Shown here one piece after another: positions 1 through 7,900 of a stretch of 64,000 nucleotides of DNA. Each line of letters starts with the position of its first letter. The first letter of the stretch is position 1. Location: assembly GCF_002968015.1 (NCBI RefSeq), contig NZ_PUIP01000012.1, positions 124,001 to 188,000 on the forward strand, written 5' to 3'. The DNA is from Massilia phosphatilytica (GTDB taxonomy: Bacteria; Pseudomonadota; Gammaproteobacteria; Burkholderiales; Burkholderiaceae_D). Below the pieces are notes generated by a model that had not been told where the DNA came from, made no database searches, and saw nothing but the letters and a program-made list of their open reading frames with translations. Both the position numbers and the translations under genes were made by a program.

Positions 1-47
1 CAACGTCGGCCGCCCCTGACCGGGCCATGGACAACTAGATACCTGAA

Positions 48-1502
48 ATGAGTGCTTCCCTGAATATGCGTACTACCCGTCTGTCTCCGCTCCGCCCGCA
101 CCAGATCAAGCTCGCGGCGGTGCTGCTGTGCGCCCTCGCCACGGGCGATGTCCTGGCCCAGGCCAAGCCGGCCGCCGATGCCAAGCCGGCAGCCGCCGCG
201 CCGTCCACCGGAGCGCCGGCCGCGAAGCCGGGCACCGGCTTCCTGCCGCCCGCGTCGAGCAGCGCCCACGTCATCGATTCCGTGTACGTGATCGTCAACG
301 ATGAAGTCATCACCAAGCGCGAAGTCGAGCAGCGCATGGCCGAGATCGCGCAGCGCCTGAAGGCGCAGGGCGCCCAGATGCCGGCCGAGGAAGACCTGCG
401 CCGCCAGGTCGTCGAGGCCATGATCACCGAACGCGCCCAGCTCCAGCTGGCCAAGGAAATGGGCGTGCGCGTCGACGACACGACGCTCGACCGCGCCATC
501 GGCCGCATCGCCGAGAACCAGAAGATGACCGTGCAGGACATGCGCAACGCGATGGAGAAGGACGGCCTGCCGTTCTCCCAGTTCCGCGAGCAGATCCGCA
601 ACGAGATCATGATGCAGCGCCTGATCGAGCACGAAGTCGACAGCAAGATCCAGGTCACCGACGCCGAGATCGACACGTACATGGCCGCCGAAAAGGCCGC
701 CGCCGCCGACCGCGTGGAGATGGACATTTCCCAGATCCTCGTGCGCATCCCGGAAAACGCGTCGCCCGAACAGATCGCCGCCCGCAAGGCGCGCGCCGAC
801 GAAGTCGCGCGCCAGCTGCGCACCGGCGCCGATTTCGCCAAGATGGCCGCCACGTATTCCGATTCGCCGGACGCGCTGAAAGGCGGCTCCGTCGGCTGGC
901 GCGACCCGGACCGCCTGCCCCCGATCTTCGCGAGCGAACTGCACAAGCTGAAGCCGGGCCAGGTGACGCCGGTGATCCGCACCAACGTCGGTTTCCACAT
1001 CATCAAGCTCGTCGACCAGCGCAAGCTGGCGGACGCGCAGAAGGCCGACCAGGCCGTCGTGCAGCAGACGCACGCGCGCCACATCCTGCTGAAGATCACC
1101 CCGACGCAGAACGAGGACGACGCCCGCAAGAAGCTCGCCGAGATCAAGCAGAAGATCGACAGCAAGCAGGCGACCTTCGAAGACATGGCACGCCAGTACT
1201 CGAACGACGGCTCGGCCTCCAAGGGCGGCGACCTGGGCTGGCTGTACCCGGGCGATGCGATGCCGGAATTCGAAAACCCGATGAATGCGCTGAAGCCGGG
1301 TGAAGTGTCCGACGTCATCAAGACCCCGCTGGGCCTGCACCTGGTCCAGGTCGTCGAGCGCAAGTCGGAAGACGTGTCGAAGGAGAAGGAACGCTCGGCC
1401 GCACGCCAGGTTCTGACCGACCGCAAGCGCCAGGAAGCGCTGGAAGACTGGAGCCGCCAGGTCCGCGACCGCGCCTACGTCGAGTTCCGCGAGGACAAAT
1501 AA
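48..1502 (+). CDS. surA: Periplasmic chaperone / peptidyl-prolyl isomerase SurA
   Basis: SurA escorts unfolded outer-membrane proteins across the periplasm to the BAM complex. The 484-residue product starts with a signal peptide (hydrophobic stretch near residues 20-35, ending DVLAQA), followed by a linker rich in Ala and Pro, the SurA N-terminal chaperone domain (about 75-215), and two parvulin (PpiC) domains at about 225-325 and 335-435. The second contains THARHILLK and GGDLGWLYPG, typical of active parvulins. An in-frame ATG at 66 is an alternative start. The stop overlaps the pdxA start by one base (TAATG), so the two are co-translated, and rsmA follows; this surA-pdxA-rsmA order is common in proteobacteria, usually after lptD. 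The 47 bases upstream are too few to identify the preceding gene. Confidence 0.96.
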   Translation: MSASLNMRTTRLSPLRPHQIKLAAVLLCALATGDVLAQAKPAADAKPAAAAPSTGAPAAKPGTGFLPPASSSAHVIDSVYVIVNDEVITKREVEQRMAEIAQRLKAQGAQMPAEEDLRRQVVEAMITERAQLQLAKEMGVRVDDTTLDRAIGRIAENQKMTVQDMRNAMEKDGLPFSQFREQIRNEIMMQRLIEHEVDSKIQVTDAEIDTYMAAEKAAAADRVEMDISQILVRIPENASPEQIAARKARADEVARQLRTGADFAKMAATYSDSPDALKGGSVGWRDPDRLPPIFASELHKLKPGQVTPVIRTNVGFHIIKLVDQRKLADAQKADQAVVQQTHARHILLKITPTQNEDDARKKLAEIKQKIDSKQATFEDMARQYSNDGSASKGGDLGWLYPGDAMPEFENPMNALKPGEVSDVIKTPLGLHLVQVVERKSEDVSKEKERSAARQVLTDRKRQEALEDWSRQVRDRAYVEFREDK

Positions 1503-2572
1503 TGGGCGCGAGCCCACGCCCCACGCTGGCCTCGAGCCCACGCCCCACGCTGGCGATCACGGTCGGCGAGCCGGCCGGCATCGGTCCGGAGATCTCGATC
1601 CGCGCCGCGTGGGCGCTGCGCGGCGATGCCCGCTGCGTGCTCGTGGGCGATGCCGCCTTTTTGTCCCTCACGGCCAGCCTGATCGATCCGTCGATCCGCC
1701 TGTCCGCGATCTCCACCCTGGCGCTGCGCCACAGCGGCCTGCCGCACTTCGGCCCGGACATCATCCCCGTCGTCGATGTGCCGCTCGATGCCCACGTCGT
1801 GCCGGGCAAGCTGGATGCCGCCAACGGCCGCGCCGTGCTGGCCACGCTCGATCTCGCGATCGAGGGTACCCGGGCCGGCTGGTGGGACGCCATCGTCACG
1901 GCGCCGCTGCAGAAGAGCACCATCAACGATGCGGGCGTCGCGTTTTCCGGCCACACGGAATACCTGGCCGAGAAGACGAACACGCCCAAGGTCGTCATGA
2001 TGCTCGCGGGTTCGCCCGGAAACGATCAGCCGTACCTGCGCGTGGCGCTGGCCACGACGCACCTGCCCTTGAAGGATGTACCGGCAGCGCTCACGCGTGA
2101 CAGCCTCACGCAGGTGCTGGACATCCTGTACGCGGACCTCGTGCGCAAGTTCGGCATCGCCGCGCCCCGCATCCTCGTCACGGGCCTGAACCCGCACGCG
2201 GGCGAGAACGGCTATCTGGGACGCGAAGAGATCGACGTGATCACGCCCGCGCTGGAAGACGCCCGCAACCGCGGCATCGACGCGCGCGGCCCGTATCCGG
2301 CCGACACGCTGTTCCAGCCGAAGTATCTGCAGGACGCCGACGCCGTGCTCGCGATGTACCACGACCAGGGCCTGCCCGTGCTCAAGTACGCGACGTTCGG
2401 CCGCGGCGTCAACATCACCCTCGGCCTGCCGCTGATCCGCACGTCCGTCGACCATGGCACGGCGCTCGACCTGGCGGAGCAGGGCCTCGGCCAGGCCGAT
2501 TGCGGCAGCATGGAAGAGGCGATCCGCGTCGCCGTCGCCATGGTGCGCGCACAACAGCAACAACCCGCATAA
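1502..2572 (+). CDS. pdxA: 4-hydroxythreonine-4-phosphate dehydrogenase PdxA
   Basis: PdxA oxidises 4-phosphohydroxy-L-threonine with NAD in the DXP-dependent pyridoxal-5'-phosphate pathway; it is a cytosolic metal-dependent dimer. The 356-residue product has the family signatures TVGEPAGIGPE near the N terminus, SGHTEYLAE (metal and substrate region), GLNPHAGE and YHDQGLPVLKY. It overlaps surA by one base and is followed five bases later by rsmA. The N terminus is odd: eighteen residues precede the conserved ITVGEPAG, and sixteen of these are two copies of an eight-residue unit (ASPRPTLA, then SSPRPTLA) encoded by a 24-bp tandem duplication. Most PdxA proteins begin only a few residues before this motif, so the repeat looks like a harmless N-terminal insertion. 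Confidence 0.96.
   Translation: MGASPRPTLASSPRPTLAITVGEPAGIGPEISIRAAWALRGDARCVLVGDAAFLSLTASLIDPSIRLSAISTLALRHSGLPHFGPDIIPVVDVPLDAHVVPGKLDAANGRAVLATLDLAIEGTRAGWWDAIVTAPLQKSTINDAGVAFSGHTEYLAEKTNTPKVVMMLAGSPGNDQPYLRVALATTHLPLKDVPAALTRDSLTQVLDILYADLVRKFGIAAPRILVTGLNPHAGENGYLGREEIDVITPALEDARNRGIDARGPYPADTLFQPKYLQDADAVLAMYHDQGLPVLKYATFGRGVNITLGLPLIRTSVDHGTALDLAEQGLGQADCGSMEEAIRVAVAMVRAQQQQPA
1509..1554 (+). repeat. 24-bp-period tandem duplication inside the pdxA start region
   Basis: Two identical 22-base copies (1509-1530 and 1533-1554), each beginning CGAGCCCACGCC, lie with a period of 24 bases, so the reading frame is kept and two SPRPTLA peptides result. The core GCCCACGC also occurs in the palindromic repeat after hemH (62659-62667), which suggests, as inference only, that part of an intergenic repeat was captured into the coding sequence. 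Confidence 0.9.
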
Positions 2573-2576
2573 GACA

Positions 2577-3356
2577 ATGAAACACGTAGCCCGCAAGCGC
2601 TTCGGCCAGAACTTCCTGACCGACGACCACGTCCTCCACGACATCATCGAAGGGATCGATCCGCGCCGCGGCGACACCATGGTCGAGATCGGCCCGGGCC
2701 TGGCCGCGATGACGGCGCTGCTGCTCAAGGAGCTCGACCACATGCACGTGGTCGAACTGGACCGCGATCTCGTCGCGCGCCTGGAAAAAGCATATCCGCG
2801 CGAACGGCTGACCATCCACTCGGGCGACGCGCTGAAGTTCGACTTCGGCAGCATCCCCGTCCCGGAAGGGAAGAAGCTGCGCGTGGTGGGCAACCTGCCG
2901 TACAACATCTCCAGCCCGCTGCTGTTCCACCTGGCCGACTACGCCCACGTCATCGAGGACCAGCACTTCATGCTGCAGAAAGAGGTCGTGGAGCGCATGG
3001 TGGCGGAGCCGGGCACGAAGGCCTATGGCCGCCTGTCCGTGATGCTCCAGTGGCGCTACGACATGGCGCTGCTGTTCATCGTGCCGCCGACGGCCTTCGA
3101 TCCGCCGCCGCAGGTCGATTCCGCGATCGTGCGCATGGTGCCGACGAAGCGCCAGCTCCCGGCCGACGCGGCCACGCTGGAAGCCGTCGTGCAGAAGGCC
3201 TTCTCGCAGCGCCGCAAGGTGATCCGCAACTGCGTGGCCGGCATGTTCACCGAACAGCAGCTGGTCGAAGCCGGCATCGATCCGGGCGTCCGTCCGGAAG
3301 CCGTCGGGCTCGAGCAGTACGTGGCACTGGCCAACATCCTCAAGCCGCAAGACTGA
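2577..3356 (+). CDS. rsmA: 16S rRNA (adenine1518-N6/adenine1519-N6)-dimethyltransferase RsmA (KsgA)
   Basis: RsmA dimethylates two adjacent adenines in the 3' hairpin of 16S rRNA during late assembly of the small subunit, using S-adenosylmethionine. The 259-residue product has RKRFGQNFL at the N terminus, the SAM-binding VEIGPGLAAMT (motif I), and the catalytic NLPYNISSPLLFHL (motif IV). The C-terminal helical domain follows and ends LANILKPQD. I chose the ATG at 2577 because the known family begins just before the KRFGQNFL motif; longer in-frame extensions run back into pdxA. It is the last gene of the surA-pdxA-rsmA run and abuts the convergent anti-sigma gene with no gap. Confidence 0.96.
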   Translation: MKHVARKRFGQNFLTDDHVLHDIIEGIDPRRGDTMVEIGPGLAAMTALLLKELDHMHVVELDRDLVARLEKAYPRERLTIHSGDALKFDFGSIPVPEGKKLRVVGNLPYNISSPLLFHLADYAHVIEDQHFMLQKEVVERMVAEPGTKAYGRLSVMLQWRYDMALLFIVPPTAFDPPPQVDSAIVRMVPTKRQLPADAATLEAVVQKAFSQRRKVIRNCVAGMFTEQQLVEAGIDPGVRPEAVGLEQYVALANILKPQD

Positions 3357-4058
3357 TCAACGCGCGGGCTGCCATCCGCGTGCCCGCGCCGCCTCTTCCC
3401 CCGCCGCGTCGAGCGGCCTGCCCGCGATGCGCGCGTCGATCGCGTCCAGCACGGCCGGCGGCAACGCGCTGCCGGCCTGGCGGTAGCCGCCCGCCGCTTC
3501 ATGCTCCGTTTCTGTCAACACGGGAATCCGCCACTGGCTGCCTTCGCGGCACGCGAGGCCGGCCGAGGATCCCATGACGAAGCCGCGACAATAGGCGCCG
3601 TCGCGGGCGGCGAAGCTGACACCGACCTTGACTGCGCCCTCTGCCTTGCCCCCGACCTGGCGGTCCAGCGCGGACGCGAGCTCGCCGCGCGCCACCACCT
3701 GGTTGCCGTTGCCGGCGATGGCAGGCGCACCGCCGGGGATCATCCTGCCGGCCAGGACGCCGACCACGAGCGTGGCCGCAAGCGCGCCCCATTCCGGCCA
3801 CGACCAGCGGCGGCGTTGTTCACGCACGGCTTCCAGAGATACCACGTTCGTGGGCGCGGGCGGCTGCAAACGCGCGGGCACGGGTTCGTCGAGGATGCCG
3901 GCAAAGGCCGCGGCGACGTCGGCGCGCAGGGCGCGGTGGCGTTCCACGGCCGCGGCGATGGCGGGATCGGTGCGCATCGCCTGTTCGATCGCGGCCCGTT
4001 CCGCGGGATCGAGTTCGCCGTCGGCATAGGCCATCAGGGTGTCATCGGAATACGTCAT
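3357..4058 (-). CDS. Putative transmembrane anti-sigma factor
   Basis: The 233-residue protein is encoded with a four-base overlap downstream of an ECF sigma gene, the usual arrangement of a sigma factor and its membrane inhibitor. The N-terminal part (about 1-85), with YSDDTLMAYADGELDPAER, matches the start of anti-sigma factors of the RsiW/ChrR-like zinc-finger superfamily, although the HxxxCxxC zinc ligands are not visible, so it is a zinc-less version. One membrane helix lies at about residues 100-120 (WGALAATLVVGVLAGRMI). The C-terminal part (about 125-233) would be periplasmic and has two cysteines (YCRGF, LACRE) that could form a disulfide. By analogy it holds the sigma factor at the membrane until an envelope signal arrives. 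The binding partner is inferred from position only. Confidence 0.8.
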   Translation of the reverse strand: MTYSDDTLMAYADGELDPAERAAIEQAMRTDPAIAAAVERHRALRADVAAAFAGILDEPVPARLQPPAPTNVVSLEAVREQRRRWSWPEWGALAATLVVGVLAGRMIPGGAPAIAGNGNQVVARGELASALDRQVGGKAEGAVKVGVSFAARDGAYCRGFVMGSSAGLACREGSQWRIPVLTETEHEAAGGYRQAGSALPPAVLDAIDARIAGRPLDAAGEEAARARGWQPAR

Positions 4059-4543
4059 GGTGTCTTTCGTGTTGGGTCGGCGAGCAGCTGCTGCAGGGCG
4101 TCGCGGGCGCGCGCGAGGCGGCTCGTGAGCGTCCCGACGGGGATGTCCAGCACGTCCGCCGCTTCCTTGTACGGCAGGCCGTCGACGAGCACGAGGCCGA
4201 CGACGAGCCGGTGCTCCTCGGACAGCAGGCTGATCGCCTTCTGGAGCGCGAGCCGCTGCTGGTGCGCCTGCGCCGTGTCGTCGCCCACATGTTCCCCTTC
4301 TTCCTCCGGCGCGAACAACGCCGCGCGCCGCGTCCGGCTGCGCACTTCGTCGATCCACGCGTTCTTGATAATCCGGAACAGCCAGCTGTCGAGCCGCGTG
4401 CCCGGTTCCCACTGTTCGCTGCGGCCGAGCGCCCGCTCCATCGCGATCTGGACGAGGTCGTCCGCGTCTTCGCGATGAAAAGTCAGCGCCCGCGCGAAGC
4501 GGCGCATGCGGGGCAGCAGGGCGGCGATGTCGTCGGCAAGCAT
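4055..4543 (-). CDS. ECF-type RNA polymerase sigma factor
   Basis: The 162-residue protein has region 2 at about residues 5-75, with DADDLVQIAMERAL and the -10-binding segment RLDSWLFRIIKNAWIDEVR, and region 4 at about 100-150, with the helix-turn-helix LPYKEAADVLDIPVGTLTSRLARAR. There is no region 3, which defines the extracytoplasmic-function group. The stop codon overlaps the start of the anti-sigma gene by four bases. A secreted subtilisin-like protease is divergent, 91 bp away, and may be a target. The product resembles the EcfG/SigE-like sigma factors often annotated as 'sigma-70 family' in Burkholderiales; the exact ECF subgroup cannot be assigned by eye. Confidence 0.93.
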   Translation of the reverse strand: MLADDIAALLPRMRRFARALTFHREDADDLVQIAMERALGRSEQWEPGTRLDSWLFRIIKNAWIDEVRSRTRRAALFAPEEEGEHVGDDTAQAHQQRLALQKAISLLSEEHRLVVGLVLVDGLPYKEAADVLDIPVGTLTSRLARARDALQQLLADPTRKTP

Positions 4544-4634
4544 GGTGTCTGTCCGGTAAACGATCCGGGCAGGGATTTTCTTCCCTGCGCCGTTCGTTGA
4601 TCAGGTATTCCGGCCAATCATATATGATCCGCTC
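4544..4634. promoter_or_regulatory. Divergent promoter region between ECF sigma gene and protease, with two palindromes
   Basis: This 91-bp gap must hold the promoters of both divergent genes. It contains a perfect 7-bp inverted repeat GCAGGGA/TCCCTGC at 4569-4575 and 4582-4588 (6-base spacer), and a perfect 12-bp AT-rich palindrome ATCATATATGAT at 4617-4628, six bases before the protease start. The AT-rich palindrome could serve as a -10 region on either strand. Neither site can be assigned to a known regulator from sequence alone. Confidence 0.45.
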
Positions 4635-5912
4635 ATGAAATTCCTCCTTGTAAATATGCGCGGCGTCGTCGCCGTGGCGCTCCTGTGCGGCATGGCGTCC
4701 GCACACGCGCAACTGGGCCTGCCGCCGCTGCCGCTGCCGAATCGCATCGGCCCGCTGGGGCTGGATGGAGTGCGCCGGCCGGTCGACCGGTTGCTCGACC
4801 GGGCACCGTTGCCGGACCTCGGCAGCCTGCGCCTCGACACCGTCCACCGATTGCTGCGCGATCATCCGGACCAGGTCGAGGCCGACCCGCGCGGCGAGCC
4901 CGCATTGCGCGGCGAGGTGCTGGCGGGGTCGCCATCCGACGCGGCCTTGCAGGCGGCGCGGGATGCGGGCGCGCTGGTCGTGCGCGACGAGGCGCTGCCG
5001 GGGCTGGGCGAGCGCATCGTGGTGCTGCGCCTGCCTGCCGGCGCGTCGACCGCAGCCATGGTCGAGCGCCTGCGCGCCCTCGATCCGGCCGGCAGCTACG
5101 ATTTCAATCACGTCTACACGGGCAGCGGGGCGGCGGGCGGCGTCCGCGCCGGCGAGGGGGCCGCCGTGCGCATCGGCCTCGTCGACAGCGGCGTCGACGG
5201 CGCCCACCCCGTGTTCGAGGATGCGGCGATCGTACGCTGGGGCTGCGGCGGACAGGCGATGCCCGCGTCGCATGGCACGGCGGTGGCGGCGCTGATGGTC
5301 GGGCGCTCCGAGCACCTGCGCGGCGCGGCGCCGGGCGCGAATCTGTACGCGGCCGACGTGTATTGCGGCAGCCCGGTGGGCGGCGCCGCCGACCGCATCG
5401 CCGCCGCCCTCGGCTGGCTGGACCAGCAGGACGTCGGCGTCGTGAACATCAGCCTCGTCGGCCCGGCCAATGCGCTGCTGGCGCGGGCCGTCGCCGCGAT
5501 GCAGGCGCGCGGACATGTGCTCGTGGCCGCCGTCGGCAACGACGGACCGGCGGCGCCGCCGCTGTATCCGGCCAGTTATCCCGGCGTCGTCGGCGTGACG
5601 GGCGTGGACCGGCGCGGCCGGCCGCTGCCGGAAGCGGCGCGCGGCCCGCAAGTGAAATTCGCCGCGCCGGGCAGCCAGATGGTCAGCGCCGCACCGGGCA
5701 CGCCGCCGTATCGTCAGGTGCGCGGCACGTCGTTCGCGGCGCCCATCGTCGCGGCCCTGCTGGCGCAGCGCCTGCCCCGGCCGGACCGGACGGGCGCCGC
5801 GCGCGCCGTGGACGCGCTGGCGCGCGAGGCCGGCGGAGGCGCCGCGAACGACGAGACCGGGTACGGCATCGTCGGGGCGAAGCTGCGCACGGACCCGGCG
5901 GACCTGCGCTAA
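4635..5912 (+). CDS. Secreted S8-family (subtilisin-like) serine protease
   Basis: The 425-residue protein has a signal peptide (residues 1-26, cleavage after SAHA), a 140-residue N-terminal part that may act as a pro-region, and a subtilase domain from about 175 to 415. The catalytic triad is complete: Asp184 in GLVDSGVDGAH, His213 in SHGTAVAALM and Ser366 in GTSFAAPIVAALLA, with the oxyanion-hole Asn302 in AAVGNDG. It is expected to act in the periplasm or outside the cell. It diverges from the ECF sigma/anti-sigma pair, suggesting that the sigma factor controls it or that the protease takes part in the signal cascade. The start at 4635 lacks a clear ribosome binding site; ATG 4656 is an alternative but would shorten the signal peptide n-region. 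Confidence 0.9.
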   Translation: MKFLLVNMRGVVAVALLCGMASAHAQLGLPPLPLPNRIGPLGLDGVRRPVDRLLDRAPLPDLGSLRLDTVHRLLRDHPDQVEADPRGEPALRGEVLAGSPSDAALQAARDAGALVVRDEALPGLGERIVVLRLPAGASTAAMVERLRALDPAGSYDFNHVYTGSGAAGGVRAGEGAAVRIGLVDSGVDGAHPVFEDAAIVRWGCGGQAMPASHGTAVAALMVGRSEHLRGAAPGANLYAADVYCGSPVGGAADRIAAALGWLDQQDVGVVNISLVGPANALLARAVAAMQARGHVLVAAVGNDGPAAPPLYPASYPGVVGVTGVDRRGRPLPEAARGPQVKFAAPGSQMVSAAPGTPPYRQVRGTSFAAPIVAALLAQRLPRPDRTGAARAVDALAREAGGGAANDETGYGIVGAKLRTDPADLR

Positions 5913-6005
5913 AAATTTTTTTGAGGGGATGGAAGAAATCGGCGAGCCCATCCGTTTTCCATGTATCGGCGGTGACATCCACCGCCCCATCACAGGAGAA
6001 CAGAC

Positions 6006-6707
6006 ATGAACGCCAAGACCATCGCCCTCGTCATCACCCTCGGCCTCGCCACCCAGGCCCACGCGCAACTGCTCGGCGGCCGGCTGGGCGGCTCGCTCGG
6101 CGGCTCGCTGGGCGGTTCCATCGGCGGCCTGAGCGGGATGAACGACATGGGCCGCATGCACACGATGGGCGGCACGCTGCGCGACACGACGGACGGCGTG
6201 CACGGCGAAGCGACCGGTCGCGCGCGCCGCGCCGCCGACCGCCAAGCAGCAGACAGCGCGTCCGGTAGCGCCGCACCCGCGCAGCGACCGGGACTGCTCG
6301 CCGGCGCCGGCAGCCTGACCGGGAACGCGACCGGCGCGGCCGCGGCGGGCAGCGGTAGCGCATCGGGCCGTGCCGACGGATCCGGCTCGGCCAGTGTGGA
6401 TGGCGGTGCCGTCACCGGAGCACTCGGCGGTGCCGCCGGTGCGGCGCGGGAGCGTGTGGCCAGCGCGGGCAGCGAAGCAGCGGGTACCGCCCGCGGCGTG
6501 GCAGGGCAGGCACGTGAACGCGCGGGGGCTGCCCGTGGCGAAGCGGTGGGTACCGCCCGCGGCGCCGTCGGCTCGGCACGCGATGCGGCATCGTCCGTGA
6601 ACGGCAGCGTGGCCATCGACGGCAGCGCGAGCGGTTCGGCGACGGGCAGCGCGGGCGGTTCGGGTTCGGGCGCGAGCCAGGCGTCCGGGACCGCGTCGCA
6701 CCCGTAA
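6006..6707 (+). CDS. Exported Gly/Ala/Ser-rich low-complexity protein, function unknown
   Basis: The 233-residue product has a clear signal peptide (MNAKTIALVITLGLATQAHA) and a good ribosome binding site (CAGGAGAA). The mature part opens with repeats of the type GGSLGGSLGGS, then alternates Ala/Gly/Ser/Arg stretches such as GAARERVASAGSEAAG and QARERAGAARGEAVG, and ends with a Ser/Gly tail. The ARE/ARG heptad-like stretches could form amphipathic helices. No enzymatic motif is present. It lies 93 bp after the protease gene in the same direction and may be co-expressed with it, possibly as a surface or matrix component or a substrate; that is inference from position. Codon use keeps the strong third-position GC bias of real genes here. 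Confidence 0.72.
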   Translation: MNAKTIALVITLGLATQAHAQLLGGRLGGSLGGSLGGSIGGLSGMNDMGRMHTMGGTLRDTTDGVHGEATGRARRAADRQAADSASGSAAPAQRPGLLAGAGSLTGNATGAAAAGSGSASGRADGSGSASVDGGAVTGALGGAAGAARERVASAGSEAAGTARGVAGQARERAGAARGEAVGTARGAVGSARDAASSVNGSVAIDGSASGSATGSAGGSGSGASQASGTASHP

Positions 6708-6718
6708 GACGCTCCGCG

Positions 6719-7471
6719 CTAGAACCGCCCTTGCCAATACCGGCGCGCCTTGTCGAACACGCGCGCGCCGATCTTTCTTCCCATGTCCTGACCGGGACCC
6801 GGCCCCGCCTGCGCCGCCATCTCCGTGAACGTGGCCGCGTCCAGGTGGTCGCTTCCCGTGAAGCGGCGCAGCACCTCGGCGGCGGCAAAGGCGGCGCAAA
6901 CGCCGTCCCGCGCGGCGTCGTCCGCGTCCGCCAGCGCATTCGCCAGCACGAAAAACAACAGCACGTCGCGGTCGTCGCCATGCCCGTCGCGGATGGACAC
7001 GCGCTGCGCCACATCGCACCAGACCGAGACGAGCGCCAGCGGCCGTGCCGCGGCGGCCGGGCGGACCTCGGCCGGCATCAGCGCGAACGGCTGGTCGCGG
7101 TGGCGGACGTCGAGCAGCGCCGCCGCCTGCGTGCGTCCGATGCCGGCCGGGGTGAACGGACCGGCGTCCAGGCCCGGATCGGCGTCCGGGCCGGCGAGGA
7201 CGGCACGGGCCGCATGACCCATCGCGGCGGCCTGGCTGGCGGCGTCGCGTTCGGCACGCGGCAGCCGCACGGCCACGCCGTGCATGGTCTGGCGGGCGTT
7301 GCCGTCGTACGCCGCCCAGGCGTTGTACATGCAGGTATGCACGAGGGCGAGCGCACGCGCGGACTGCGCCGCGCCGATCGTCCGCAATGCCAGCGCGTTC
7401 CAGGCCCGCACCGTCGCCAGGGGCGTATCGGCCCCGCTTGCCTCGAGTTCCAGGATGGTTTGCCGTCCCAT
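6719..7471 (-). CDS. Short vanadium-haloperoxidase-like protein (N-terminal domain only)
   Basis: The 250-residue product begins with a stretch like the N terminus of vanadium-dependent haloperoxidase-related proteins: a VRAWNALALRTI segment followed by ARALALVHTCMYNAWAAYD, which matches the family's helical ARALAIVHTAMYDAWAAYD motif. Related proteins usually exceed 400 residues and carry a PAP2-like domain with the vanadate-binding Lys, Arg and His residues near the C terminus. That part is not visible here, so the protein is either a shortened relative without peroxidase activity or a distinct subfamily. I chose the ATG at 7471 because it is preceded by AAGGAG; longer upstream reading is not supported. 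No signal peptide is seen. It is convergent with the Gly-rich gene, 11 bp away. Confidence 0.65.
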   Translation of the reverse strand: MGRQTILELEASGADTPLATVRAWNALALRTIGAAQSARALALVHTCMYNAWAAYDGNARQTMHGVAVRLPRAERDAASQAAAMGHAARAVLAGPDADPGLDAGPFTPAGIGRTQAAALLDVRHRDQPFALMPAEVRPAAAARPLALVSVWCDVAQRVSIRDGHGDDRDVLLFFVLANALADADDAARDGVCAAFAAAEVLRRFTGSDHLDAATFTEMAAQAGPGPGQDMGRKIGARVFDKARRYWQGRF

Positions 7472-7685
7472 ATCGTCTCCTTCATGCCCTCGACGAGTAT
7501 CGCCAGCGAATCCGGCGCGGCTGTTGAGCGTTCTCATGCGTCGGCTGCTCATGCCGCAACGCACCATCCGCTTTTTTGACCTTTTATCCTGTGTTTTTTG
7601 CGTTTCGTCGCACGCATGTGGAAGGGAAGGGAGCGGGCGCCTACAGTGACACCATCGACGAAACAAACACACAAGGAGAGCCAAA

Positions 7686-7880
7686 ATGAACGTCCTCAAA
7701 CACATGGAAGCCATCTTCCTCGCAGCCGCCGTCCTCGTTGGCGTCACCAGCGCAGCACATGCCGCCAGCGTCGCCAAGCACGAGCGTTACGACGCGCAGG
7801 TGACGATCGAAGGCCAGCAGATGGCCGTCGTCAAAGTGACCGCGAAGCGCCTGGGCGCCGCCGACAAAGCCGCCATCTGA
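7686..7880 (+). CDS. Small exported protein, tandem paralogue A
   Basis: This 64-residue protein has a signal peptide (about residues 1-26, LAAAVLVGVTSAAHA) and a short mature part with KHERYDAQVTIEGQQ followed by MAVVKVTAKRL. A ribosome binding site (AAGGAGAG) precedes the ATG. It is almost identical to the product of the next gene except for eight extra C-terminal residues (GAADKAAI). Function is unknown. The ending VVKVTAKRL recalls small exported proteins scattered through Massilia-type genomes, but I cannot name a family. Confidence 0.75.
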   Translation: MNVLKHMEAIFLAAAVLVGVTSAAHAASVAKHERYDAQVTIEGQQMAVVKVTAKRLGAADKAAI

Positions 7881-7900
7881 ACACGTCAGGGAGAGCGAAA

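Noticed and set aside
3357..7019. A 1220-residue minus-strand open frame running across the anti-sigma, sigma and protease genes
   Set aside because: It joins the real anti-sigma frame to long antisense stretches of the protease and exported-protein genes. High GC leaves few stop codons in antisense frames; only the part from 4058 down has family motifs.
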